Under the pieces are notes generated by a model. It saw nothing but the letters and a program-made list of their open reading frames with translations, searched no databases and had not been told where the DNA came from. From Candidatus Latescibacterota bacterium (GTDB lineage Bacteria > Krumholzibacteriota > Krumholzibacteriia > G020349025): DNA of 64,000 nt. The stretch is from NCBI GenBank assembly GCA_020349025.1, contig CP070763.1, positions 3,525,479 to 3,589,478 on the forward strand, written 5' to 3'. The translations under genes and the position numbers were made by a program. Positions within the stretch are counted from its first letter, which is position 1, and every line of letters begins with the position of its first letter. Below are positions 41,702 to 49,455 of this stretch, piece after piece.

Positions 41702-42411
41702 GGGTCCTCCTCTCGATTCGTTGCCGGCGTCGCTGGCTGCAACGCGCGCTCGCGCATCGCCGCTTCGATCTTGCGCAAGCTCTCCTCCGCCACGATGCGC
41801 AGCTCACGGTTGTCGGTTGTCTGCGCCAGATCGTTCCACAACACCCATGCCGTCTCCAGGCGGCCAAGCTTGCGATTCAGAAAAGCCTGGAACCGCAGGG
41901 CCCGATCGCGCCCCTCCGGATACTGGGCGGCGAAGTCGAAGTAGCGCGCCGCGGCCTCGTCGTTGGCGGTGGTCACGAAGGTGAGGAACCCCATTTCGAA
42001 CGGATAGACCCACGATTCCGGATTGGCTCGAGACCCACGGCGCAACACCTCGAGCGCCGCATCCAGATCCCCGCCATCCGTAGCCAGCACGACAGACCCC
42101 AGGACGTAAGCGTGCGCGTAGCGCGGATCCAGCGTGTTCACGGCGTCGAGATAGTGGCCGAACTCGGAGAGGTCGTTGCCGCCCTGGCGGTGTTCACCGT
42201 AGTACTGAACGCACTGCATCCAAGCCAGGTCTGCCGCAGCCTCGCGATACCCGAGCGCCAGAACTTCGAGGAAAGAAACGGCAGGAAGCGCAGAGACGCC
42301 GAGCGTCGCGCGCGCGCGCACGTGCGCTTGACCGACGCGCCCCGCCAGGAAGGTGGTCAACACGAGGAGACAGAGTGCTGCGAGCCGCGCGACGCGTTTG
42401 ACGATCTTCAT
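41698..42411 (-). CDS. Membrane-anchored TPR-like protein in the pil ABC unit (PilG position)
   Basis: A 237-residue protein with one N-terminal transmembrane helix (RLAALCLLVLTTFLAGRVG) and a helical, TPR-like body (DAVNTLDPRYAHAYVLGSVV, ALEVLRRGSRANPESWVYPF, RALRFQAFLNRKLGRLETAW). It shares ATGA overlaps with the ABC permease upstream and pilD downstream, so it is translationally tied to both. In M. xanthus the accessory gene next to the pilH/pilI transporter is pilG; this could be its counterpart, though I cannot establish sequence homology. Confidence 0.78.
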   Translation of the reverse strand: MKIVKRVARLAALCLLVLTTFLAGRVGQAHVRARATLGVSALPAVSFLEVLALGYREAAADLAWMQCVQYYGEHRQGGNDLSEFGHYLDAVNTLDPRYAHAYVLGSVVLATDGGDLDAALEVLRRGSRANPESWVYPFEMGFLTFVTTANDEAAARYFDFAAQYPEGRDRALRFQAFLNRKLGRLETAWVLWNDLAQTTDNRELRIVAEESLRKIEAAMRERALQPATPATNREEDP

Positions 42412-43169
42412 CGCAGGTCCCGCCGACGGAACACGAGCGCCGCAACGTAGAGCGCGGTCAAAGCGTAGATCCCAGCGTACGCCGCCGCGACCGCGAAGCG
42501 CTCCGGGTGCACGCTGACGCCGTGCACGACCTCGCCTCGAATGTTGAATAGACCGAGACTCGGAACCGCGAGGCTCATCCACTCGAGCGTGGGGTTGCCG
42601 CCGCTGGCGTCGAGAAAGCGCAGCATGTTGCCACTCAGGCTCCCCCCTACGTAGAGCGCCAGCGTGAACAGCGCCGCCAGCGTGGGGGAGGTGAAGGTGG
42701 AGAAGAGTACAGCGATACTCGCAACGACCAGCATGCCGAGCAGCGAAGCGAAGACCGCGTAGAGGTAAGTGAATCGCCAGCCGAAGCCGGCAGCCTCGAG
42801 GGTCAGCGCCAGGATTCCGGTCATGGCGATGGTGATGACACATAGAGTCGCGACCAGCCCCAGGAACTTCCCCGCCAGATACTCGAGTCGGGTCAGCGGC
42901 TTCGACAGCAGGACGTCGAGACTGCGGCGATCGAAATCGCGGCGGACGAGGGTCGAGCCGGAAAGCAGGATGACGAGAATCCCGAGCAGATCGATCGCCG
43001 CCAGGCCGAAATCGGCTACCACCTTCTTCTGCGCACCGGGCGCAAGTGGTGTGAGCACCGAGGAGCTGGCGACGAGCAACGCCGCGAAGAGCAGGACCAC
43101 GTAGAGGATGCGCTCACGCAACATCTCGATCGTGGTCCAACGTGCGATGGTGGCGATGCGGGTCCACAT
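42408..43169 (-). CDS. ABC-2 type transporter permease (PilI-like)
   Basis: A 253-residue inner-membrane permease with six helices (ILYVVLLFAALLVASSSVL, AIDLLGILVILLSGSTLV, LVATLCVITIAMTGILALTL and others). The cytoplasmic RRDFDRRSLDVLLSKPLTRLE segment is typical of the NosY/ABC-2 subfamily. It is coupled by one base to the ATPase upstream and by ATGA to the TPR gene. Its position between pilA and pilD matches pilI of M. xanthus, required there for PilA export or assembly (known from that organism). Confidence 0.9.
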   Translation of the reverse strand: MWTRIATIARWTTIEMLRERILYVVLLFAALLVASSSVLTPLAPGAQKKVVADFGLAAIDLLGILVILLSGSTLVRRDFDRRSLDVLLSKPLTRLEYLAGKFLGLVATLCVITIAMTGILALTLEAAGFGWRFTYLYAVFASLLGMLVVASIAVLFSTFTSPTLAALFTLALYVGGSLSGNMLRFLDASGGNPTLEWMSLAVPSLGLFNIRGEVVHGVSVHPERFAVAAAYAGIYALTALYVAALVFRRRDLR

Positions 43170-44143
43170 CAGCGCGCGCCCCCCGAGCCCACCGGCGCCA
43201 GCGGCCGTGTGTCGTGTGCCTCCACCTCGCGTCGCGTCGTGTCGAGGTAGACCTCCTCCAACGAGACGCGGCGCGGAACGATCGACTCGACGTTGCCCCC
43301 CGCCGCGAGCGTCGACTGCAGGAGATCGCGCACCTCCCGACCCGGCGCCACGGTGAACAGGACGCTGCCCGCCGCGTGGATGACGGAACGCGCTCGTGTC
43401 TGCAGCTGGCGCACGAGCGCATCGGGCAAGCCGCTCACCTCGACCTCGACGCTCTCCGATTGCAGCCGCCCGAGCTCTTCGAGCGACAGCTCGCGCACCA
43501 CCAGCCCCCCGCGCAGAATCCCAGCACGAGTGCAGACGACCTCGGCATCGCTCAGGATGTGGGTCGAGAAGAGAACGGTCTTGCCCGCATCGCGTTGCTC
43601 GACGATGAGATCGCGCACCAGCTTGCGTCCGGGTGGGTCCAGACCGGACATCGGCTCGTCCAGCACGAGCAGCTCCGGATCCGCGAGCAGAACCTGTGCG
43701 AGCCCGAGACGCTGCAGCATCCCCTTCGACATTTTGCGCAGTCGTATGTTGCGGGCATCTTCCAGCCGTACGCGCTCCAGGAGCTCGTCGACGCGCCTGG
43801 AGAGCGCTGCACTCCGCAGCCCGACGAGCTTGCCACAGTAGCTTAGGAACTCGCGCGCCGTCAGCTGTTCGTGGAAGGAAGGGTTCTCGGGCAGGTAGCC
43901 GAGGCGGGCGTGGACGACGCGATCGTCGAGCGGGCGACCGAAAAGGCGTCCTTCCCCGGCGTCGGCACGCGTGAGCCCCAGCAGAATGCGCAGAGTGGTC
44001 GACTTGCCGGCACCGTTCGCACCCAGGAGTGCGTAGGCGTCGCCGGCGTGGATGCCGAGTGAGACTCCACGCAGGACAGCCTTACGCTTCATCAGGAAAC
44101 CGGACGCGAAGGCCTTGCGGATGTTATCCAGACGAACGACCAT
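43169..44143 (-). CDS. ABC transporter ATP-binding protein (PilH-like)
   Basis: A 324-residue cytoplasmic ATPase. Walker A GANGAGKST, Q/P-loop YLPENPSFHEQL, ABC signature RKMSKGMLQRLGLAQ (MSKGM rather than LSGGQ, as in many ABC-2 exporters), Walker B LLVLDEPMSGLDP and the H-loop STHILSDAE. An additional C-terminal domain of about 90 residues (ELGRLQSESVEVEVSGLPDA) follows. ATG at 44143 has GCGGAG upstream, part of which lies inside a perfect hairpin. It works with the permease that follows; position corresponds to pilH. Confidence 0.93.
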   Translation of the reverse strand: MVVRLDNIRKAFASGFLMKRKAVLRGVSLGIHAGDAYALLGANGAGKSTTLRILLGLTRADAGEGRLFGRPLDDRVVHARLGYLPENPSFHEQLTAREFLSYCGKLVGLRSAALSRRVDELLERVRLEDARNIRLRKMSKGMLQRLGLAQVLLADPELLVLDEPMSGLDPPGRKLVRDLIVEQRDAGKTVLFSTHILSDAEVVCTRAGILRGGLVVRELSLEELGRLQSESVEVEVSGLPDALVRQLQTRARSVIHAAGSVLFTVAPGREVRDLLQSTLAAGGNVESIVPRRVSLEEVYLDTTRREVEAHDTRPLAPVGSGGAR

Positions 44144-44150
44144 GACCACT

Positions 44151-44171
44151 CCGCTTGCAATTCGCAAGCGG
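44151..44171 (-). promoter_or_regulatory. Hairpin overlapping the ribosome site of the PilH-like gene
   Basis: Perfect 8-bp stem CCGCTTGC/GCAAGCGG with a 5-base loop. On the minus strand the 3' arm supplies GCGG of the GCGGAG ribosome site, ending eight bases before the ATG. It could restrict translation of the transporter relative to the pilins. No T-run follows. Confidence 0.5.
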
Positions 44172-44209
44172 CGTGCCTCAGCTTGCCCACGTGGACGCGG
44201 GTGCCGACT

Positions 44210-44635
44210 TCAGATGCCATTGGTGAGCTGCAGGACGACGACTCCGTTGGTCCCTTGCCCGTCGATCACGTAGCGCTCGCCAGGCCCGGTGGCCGTGTCG
44301 TAGCCGACGCGTCCCTCAGCGTCCGCGGCACCGTTCCAAATGACCGGTGCTGCGTCGGCGGGGTCGAACGGATTGGCCAGATCCACGGGGACGAGGTCAC
44401 TGAGCGTGTCGCCGTTCGGGAGCGCGGTGGTGTCGTCGGTGGCGTAGACACCAGCGTTCTGGATGCCAAAGTCCTCGGCGACGAGCTGCACGGTGTGCGC
44501 GTTGGAACGTACGGCCGCCTCTTTCGCGCGGGACTGCATGCGGCGAAACGCCGGCAGCGCGATCGCCGCCAACGTGCCGATGATCACCAAGACGAGCATC
44601 AGCTCGATGAGTGTGAAACCTCGGTGCGCACGCAT
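44210..44635 (-). CDS. Second type IV pilin-like protein
   Basis: A 141-residue prepilin: leader MRAHRG, then FTLIELMLVLVIIGTLAAIA with the essential Glu5. The rest is parallel to the first pilin (RAKEAAVRSNAHTVQLVAED, GVYATDDTTALPNGD, WNGAADAEGRVGYDTATGPG), so the two arose by tandem duplication and then diverged. The mature part is slightly shorter and more acidic. The start ATG 44635 has only a weak GAAGAG ribosome site. It sits 87 bases after pilA, with a strong hairpin in between. It could be an alternative or minor subunit. Confidence 0.92.
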   Translation of the reverse strand: MRAHRGFTLIELMLVLVIIGTLAAIALPAFRRMQSRAKEAAVRSNAHTVQLVAEDFGIQNAGVYATDDTTALPNGDTLSDLVPVDLANPFDPADAAPVIWNGAADAEGRVGYDTATGPGERYVIDGQGTNGVVVLQLTNGI

Positions 44636-44665
44636 CTCTTCACCATGGCGGGGGTGAAAGCAGGA

Positions 44666-44695
44666 CGTGGGACGGCCGCAACCGACCGTCCCACG
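44666..44695 (-). other. Strong hairpin between the two pilin genes
   Basis: A 10-bp perfect stem (CGTGGGACGG/CCGTCCCACG) with a 10-base loop, starting about 28 bases after the pilA stop. Without a T-run it is not a clean terminator; a role in stabilising or partly attenuating pilA mRNA is likely (inference). Confidence 0.6.
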
Positions 44696-44722
44696 CTTTC
44701 CCACGTTTCGCTGCGTTCCGGA

Positions 44723-45166
44723 TTAGACACCGTTCGACAGCGTGATCACGACGTTGGCCCCGCGGCCCATGCCGTCGATCGTGTACGCAACGCCCGGGCC
44801 GGCGGCCGTGTCGTAGCCGCACTCGCCCTCGATCGTTGCCGCGCCCGTCCACAGGATCGCGTTGTTGGCGTTGTTGAACGGGTTGTTCAGGTTCGGGATC
44901 CCGTCGCCGTCCGGATCCGGCAGCAACAGGTCGATCGTGTTCCCGTTCGGCAGCAGGGTCGTATTGTCGGTGGCGTAGACACCGTCGTTCTGCACCGCGA
45001 AGTCCTCGGCCGCCAGCTGCACAGTGTGCGCGTTGGACTTCACCCCGGCTTCCTTCGCACGCGCCTGCATGGAAATGAAGTTGGGAATCGCGATTGCCGC
45101 CAGGATCCCGATGATCACGACGACGATCATGAGCTCGATCAGGGTGAAACCCTTATTGGAACGCAT
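44723..45166 (-). CDS. pilA: Major type IV pilin PilA
   Basis: Main pilus subunit, 147 residues. Leader MRSNKG, cleavage before FTLIELMIVVVIIGILAAIA (type IVa N-helix with Glu5), then the variable globular part (RAKEAGVKSNAHTVQLAAED, GVYATDNTTLLPNGN) with a Pro/Asp/Asn loop and a C-terminal strand. ATG at 45166 follows CCTGGAGGAAACTCGAA. It has a sigma-54-like promoter and a structured leader of about 155 bases upstream, and lies directly downstream of pilS/pilR, as in M. xanthus. Confidence 0.97.
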   Translation of the reverse strand: MRSNKGFTLIELMIVVVIIGILAAIAIPNFISMQARAKEAGVKSNAHTVQLAAEDFAVQNDGVYATDNTTLLPNGNTIDLLLPDPDGDGIPNLNNPFNNANNAILWTGAATIEGECGYDTAAGPGVAYTIDGMGRGANVVITLSNGV

Positions 45167-45189
45167 TTCGAGTTTCCTCCAGGAGAAAC

Positions 45190-45305
45190 GCGGATTTAGT
45201 ACCTACCGCATTGATGAGAGACCGCAGTCTCCCAGGTGCTTCCGGTTGCCCGGAACCGCGTCCCGACTCCCTTCGGGTCCGTCGGTCCCAGCCCGCCGGG
45301 GCTGG
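45190..45305 (-). ncRNA. Structured pilA 5' leader with five consecutive hairpins
   Basis: Between the promoter and pilA the minus-strand transcript can form five successive stems. They are 45288-45305 (CCAGCCC/GGGCTGG), 45263-45285 (CCGAC/GTCGG with inner CCC/GGG), 45240-45255 (TTCCGG, GCAA tetraloop, CCGGAA), 45218-45231 (GAGAC/GTCTC) and 45190-45209 (GCGG/CCGC, ending close to the ribosome site). A GNRA loop and tight spacing suggest a folded regulatory RNA. It does not match the c-di-GMP-I consensus when aligned by eye. Confidence 0.45.
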
Positions 45306-45333
45306 TGCGGCATTGGTCAGCCGCCCAGGTTTT

Positions 45334-45348
45334 GCATGGCCCATGCCA
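45334..45348 (-). promoter_or_regulatory. Sigma-54-type promoter of pilA
   Basis: Minus strand TGGCAT-N5-ATGC-AA: GG and GC at the exact -24/-12 spacing, with one mismatch in each element. The start would be near 45322, giving a leader of about 155 bases. Confidence 0.6.
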
Positions 45349-45459
45349 GCGTGCGGACACTCCTGACGCCATCGCGTCGAGGAGCATGCTTCCTTACACC
45401 TGCGTGCATTCTCCTGACCATGCGAATTCGATCTGCAGCTTGCGAAAGTGATGCCGCTT

Positions 45460-46842
45460 TCATCCCTCGCCGCCCCGATCCTTGTCCAGGCCGTAGCGCT
45501 GGATCTTGCGATAGAGCGTCGAGGCGTTGATGCCCAGAATGGAGCTCGCCTTCTTCTTCTGCCAGCCGGTCTCGTTGAGCACCGTGACGAGATACTCCTT
45601 CTCCAGCTCCTCCAGCGTGACGTTGGTTCCCTCGAACAGCTTGGCTCGCGACGCCGACTTGCGCTGTCGCACAATATCGGGGAGGTCGCCCACCTCGAGG
45701 ACGTCGCCCGACTGGAGAATGACCGAGCGCTCGACGATGTTCTCCAGCTCACGGACGTTTCCCGGCCAGTCGTAGTCGACCATGGCCTGCAGGGCGTCTT
45801 GCGCGATGGCTTGCGTGACGTCCGGATGCTCCGGACGGCACTTGCGCAGGAAGTGATAGACGAGGAGCGGTATGTCCTCACGCCGCTCGCGCAGCGGCGG
45901 AAGACGCACGGGAATCACGTTGAGCCGGTAGTAGAGGTCGGGACGGAAACGCCCCTCGTCCACCTCCTCTTCGAGATCGCGATTGGTGGCGGCGATCACG
46001 CGCACGTCGATCTTGATCGGGCTCGTGCCCCCAACCGGGATGATTTCCTTCTCCTGGAGCACACGGAGCAGCTTCACCTGGATTGCGGGCGATGTCTCAC
46101 CAATCTCGTCCAGGAGGAAGCTGCCTCCCGTCGCCACCTTGAACAGCCCCTCCTTGTCGCGGATGGCACCGGTGAAGCTCCCTTTGACGTGTCCGAACAG
46201 CTCCGATTCCAGAAGGCTTTCCGGCAAGGCGCCGCAGTTGATGCTCACAAACGGTCCGCCCGCACGTGTGGAACGGAAGTGAATGGCGCGCGCAATGAGC
46301 TCTTTCCCCGTGCCGCTCTCGCCGTGAATCAGAATGGTGCTGTCGGTGGCCGCGACCTTCTCGACGAGGTGGAAAACACGCTGCATGGCTGGACCCTTGC
46401 CGATGATCATCTTCGGGTCGCTGTTCTCCTTGCGCCCCTGCGGGCGGCTCGGCGGCGTCATCTCCCGCTTCATCCGACGCATTTCGATCGCGTTGCGCAC
46501 GACCATCTTGATTTCGTCGTTCTTGGCGTGCTTGATCAGGTAGTGGAAAGCACCCTTGTTCACCGCGTCGATCGCACTCTTCTGAGATGCGTACGCGGTC
46601 ATGATCACCACGGGGAGGTCCGGGCTGATCGCCTTGAGGCCGGAGAGAACCTGGATGCCGTCCATCTCACGCATCTTGACGTCGGTGATCACCAGATCGA
46701 ATCGACGTGACTTCGCCTCGCGCAGCGCATCGACACCTCGCTGCACCGCGGTCACGTCGTACCCCTCTTTCTGCAGCATGATTGTCAGGTATTGGCACAT
46801 GCTCTGTTCGTCATCGACAATGAGGATCTTCTCACCGGGCAT
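45460..46842 (-). CDS. pilR: Sigma-54 response regulator PilR
   Basis: NtrC-family activator. 460 residues: receiver (1-120) with phospho-acceptor D54 in LVITDVKMREMDG; AAA+ domain (about 145-385) with Walker A GESGTGKE at 174-181, the sigma-54-contact loop GSFTGA (a variant of GAFTGA) at 221-226 and GGSFLLDEIGE; and a Fis-type HTH at the end (KKASSILGINASTLYRKIQR). The receiver has YLIKHAKNDE where KP is usual after the conserved lysine. It overlaps pilS by 11 bases and precedes pilA. It should act at the sigma-54 elements of this cluster. Confidence 0.96.
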   Translation of the reverse strand: MPGEKILIVDDEQSMCQYLTIMLQKEGYDVTAVQRGVDALREAKSRRFDLVITDVKMREMDGIQVLSGLKAISPDLPVVIMTAYASQKSAIDAVNKGAFHYLIKHAKNDEIKMVVRNAIEMRRMKREMTPPSRPQGRKENSDPKMIIGKGPAMQRVFHLVEKVAATDSTILIHGESGTGKELIARAIHFRSTRAGGPFVSINCGALPESLLESELFGHVKGSFTGAIRDKEGLFKVATGGSFLLDEIGETSPAIQVKLLRVLQEKEIIPVGGTSPIKIDVRVIAATNRDLEEEVDEGRFRPDLYYRLNVIPVRLPPLRERREDIPLLVYHFLRKCRPEHPDVTQAIAQDALQAMVDYDWPGNVRELENIVERSVILQSGDVLEVGDLPDIVRQRKSASRAKLFEGTNVTLEELEKEYLVTVLNETGWQKKKASSILGINASTLYRKIQRYGLDKDRGGEG

Positions 46843-48223
46843 TCCTGGTCTCCTCCGTGGCCAGACCCCAGACCTCCGTGTCCAACAGGGCGTCGCTCTC
46901 CGACGTCTCGGACTCCGGGCTCTCCAGCGAGCGCTTGGCATCCGGAATGACAGACGAATCCGTTGGCCCGGTTACCTCGGGTAGATAGATACTGAACTCC
47001 GCGCCCCCCTGCGGTTGGTTCGCCGCCTCCAAACGACCCGCGTGGCTCTCGACGATCTTGGCGGCGATCGACAAGCCCAAGCCCGTACCCTGCGGCTTCG
47101 TGGTGTGAAAGGGCTCGAAGATGATCGCTTCCTCCCCCGCCTCCACGCCGGGACCGGAGTCTTGAAAAGCGAGGCAGAGAAAGGACGCCTCCGGCAGCCC
47201 CAGCTCCTCGCCCGAGCGCCGTTCCACGATGATGCGGAGCGAGCCACGATGCTCCATGGCCTCGAACGCATTCAATGCGAGGTTCACGTACACTTGCTTC
47301 ATCTGCTCCGAGTCGATGCACGCGAGCGAGGTTCCGTCCGTCCGATCCTGGAGCACGATACGGATCTCGCTGCCGATATCGGGATGCCGGCGCATGAGCC
47401 GCACCACGTCTTCCAACCCGGCTCGGATCGGCACCACCTGCCTGTCGAGTGGACGGGAGCTCGCGTACTCGAGAAAGTCGTCGAGGATATGGTTCAGACG
47501 CTCGCTCTCCTTGACGACGAGATCCATCAACCGACGTTGCTCACCCTGCACCGGCAGCTCCTCGCGCAGCATGTCCACGCTGTTGGCGATCGCAGCCAGA
47601 GGGTTGCGGATCTCGTGGGCGATGCTCGCGGCCAGCTGTCCTACCGCCGCGAGCCGGTCGGCACGGCGCACGCGCTCCTGCATACGTCGCACCTCGGAGA
47701 GATCCTGGAACGTCGCCAGGATGCCATGCCACTCGCCGTCCGGTGCGCGTAGCAGCGATGTCGACAGACCGATCGGTCGCGGTGGAGCATCCGGTTGCGA
47801 AAGCTGCACCTCGAAGCGGTGGATCGGTGCTCCCTCCTCAAGCGAGTGGCGCAGCTTGTCGAAAAGCAGCGGTGCCCGCGTGGCAAAGAGATCCTTCAGC
47901 TCGCGTCCGTGCAGGTCTTGCGGCTGAAGCCCGAGGATGCGCTCGGCTGCAGGATTGAAGCGCGTCACGTGTCCGGAGCGATCGATCGTGATCAGGCCGC
48001 TGACGAGACAGCGCAGCACCGATTCCGTGTCCAGGCGCAGGTGATCGAGGGCGCGGCGCGAGGCGTCGAAACGCAGCATCAGGATGGCTGCACCGCACAG
48101 ACCCATCCCCGCTGCCAGGCCCGCCGTCGTCGTGTGCCCGAAGACGGCGGCCAGCAACGCCACCGCATAGGCGGCCAGCGTTGCACCACCCCACCACACC
48201 ACGTCATTCCTCCGTGCGCTCAT
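46832..48223 (-). CDS. pilS: Sensor histidine kinase PilS
   Basis: 463-residue kinase paired with PilR. Two N-terminal transmembrane helices (about 8-52), a PAS domain (about 65-175, SGLITIDRSGHVTRFNPAAE), the HisKA phospho-acceptor H203 in SIAHEIRNPLAAI, and HATPase_c with N-box YVNLALNAFEAM, DSGPGV and GTGLGLSIA. A 40-residue acidic tail follows. It has fewer membrane helices than the six of Pseudomonas PilS. ATGA overlap with pilC; 11-base overlap with pilR. Confidence 0.95.
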   Translation of the reverse strand: MSARRNDVVWWGGATLAAYAVALLAAVFGHTTTAGLAAGMGLCGAAILMLRFDASRRALDHLRLDTESVLRCLVSGLITIDRSGHVTRFNPAAERILGLQPQDLHGRELKDLFATRAPLLFDKLRHSLEEGAPIHRFEVQLSQPDAPPRPIGLSTSLLRAPDGEWHGILATFQDLSEVRRMQERVRRADRLAAVGQLAASIAHEIRNPLAAIANSVDMLREELPVQGEQRRLMDLVVKESERLNHILDDFLEYASSRPLDRQVVPIRAGLEDVVRLMRRHPDIGSEIRIVLQDRTDGTSLACIDSEQMKQVYVNLALNAFEAMEHRGSLRIIVERRSGEELGLPEASFLCLAFQDSGPGVEAGEEAIIFEPFHTTKPQGTGLGLSIAAKIVESHAGRLEAANQPQGGAEFSIYLPEVTGPTDSSVIPDAKRSLESPESETSESDALLDTEVWGLATEETRNAR

Positions 48224-49431
48224 CCCGAGATCACCGAGATCAGCTTGAACATCGGCAGGTACATGGCGACCAGCATCCCACCGACCACGACACCCATGAT
48301 CACGATCATCGCCGGCTCGATCACCGACGTCATGGCCTCGACCGCCGCGTCGACCTCGTCGTCGTAGAAGTCGGCGATCTTGTTCAGCATCTCATCCAGC
48401 GCCCCGGTCTCCTCGCCGACCGCCACCATCTGGACGACCATCGGAGGAAACACGTCGCACGAGCGCAACGGCTCGGCGATGGTGTTTCCTTCGCTGATGC
48501 TGCCTCGTGTGTCCTGGATCGCTTTCTCCACGACGGCGTTCCCCGACGTGCGTGCGGTGATGTCGAGCCCCTCGAGAATCGGCACACCGGAGCTGATCAA
48601 CGTACCCAGGGTGCGCGTGAAGCGCGCCACCGACGACTTGCGGATCACAGACCCCAGAACCGGCATCCGCAGCATCATGCGATCGATCACCATGCGTCCG
48701 TTTTCGGTCGCGTAGTAGCGTTTGATGGCGTAGACGATTCCGGCCACGGAACCACCCAGCGCCCACCACCAGCCGCGCATGAAATCACTGAGCCCCAACA
48801 CCACCCGGGTCGGGAGTGGCAGCTCGCCACCGAAGTCCATGAACATCTTCGCGAAGGTCGGGATGATGAAGAGCAGCATGAAGGACGTGGCGCCCACGGC
48901 CACGAGGACCACGATGGCCGGATAGGTGAGCGCTCCCTTCACCTTGCGTTTGAGCGCTTCCGCCTTCTCGAGGTAGACGGACAGCCGCTGGAAGATGACG
49001 TCGAGCACACCACCCGATTCGCCGGCGTCGACCATGTTGCAGTAGAGCCGCGAGAAGGCGCGCGGGTGCTTCTGGAGCGCCTCCGAAAGGGTCGCTCCCC
49101 CCTCGACCTGCTGCATGACGTCGGTGATCACCTTCTTGAAGTAGGGATTGTCCGCCTGTTGCCCGAGAATGCTCAGACATTGCACCAGCGGCAGTCCCGC
49201 GTTGATCATCGTGGCGAACTGGCGCGTGAAGATTCCGAGCTCGCGTGTCGAGACCCCGGGCCTGCGGAGATAGATTTCCCTCCGGGCCGAGCTCTTCGGA
49301 TTGACGGAAGTGATCAGGATACGGCGTTTGCGCAGCTGATTGATGAGCTCCTGCTTGTCTTCTGCAGCGAGCTCTCCACTCAGCACCTCTCCTGCCGGTG
49401 TGCGGCCCTTCCACACGAATGTCGTCGGCAT
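48220..49431 (-). CDS. pilC: Type IV pilus platform protein PilC
   Basis: Polytopic inner-membrane platform on which PilB/PilT act. 403 residues with two GspF repeats: the first around FTRQFATMINAGLPLVQCLS, the second around FTRTLGTLISSGVPILEGLD, and three helices, the last being EPAMIVIMGVVVGGMLVAMY. It ends LPMFKLISVISG, typical of PilC. It lies 24 bases after pilT and overlaps pilS by four bases. Confidence 0.96.
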   Translation of the reverse strand: MPTTFVWKGRTPAGEVLSGELAAEDKQELINQLRKRRILITSVNPKSSARREIYLRRPGVSTRELGIFTRQFATMINAGLPLVQCLSILGQQADNPYFKKVITDVMQQVEGGATLSEALQKHPRAFSRLYCNMVDAGESGGVLDVIFQRLSVYLEKAEALKRKVKGALTYPAIVVLVAVGATSFMLLFIIPTFAKMFMDFGGELPLPTRVVLGLSDFMRGWWWALGGSVAGIVYAIKRYYATENGRMVIDRMMLRMPVLGSVIRKSSVARFTRTLGTLISSGVPILEGLDITARTSGNAVVEKAIQDTRGSISEGNTIAEPLRSCDVFPPMVVQMVAVGEETGALDEMLNKIADFYDDEVDAAVEAMTSVIEPAMIVIMGVVVGGMLVAMYLPMFKLISVISG

Positions 49432-49455
49432 CGCGGCCTCCTGGAACTGGATCTT

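Noticed and set aside
45167-45333. c-di-GMP-I (GEMM) riboswitch before pilA
   Set aside because: A helix followed by GGGACGC resembles part of it, but the GGCAAACC strand, the GACGCAAAGCC core and the 3' receptor helix are absent.
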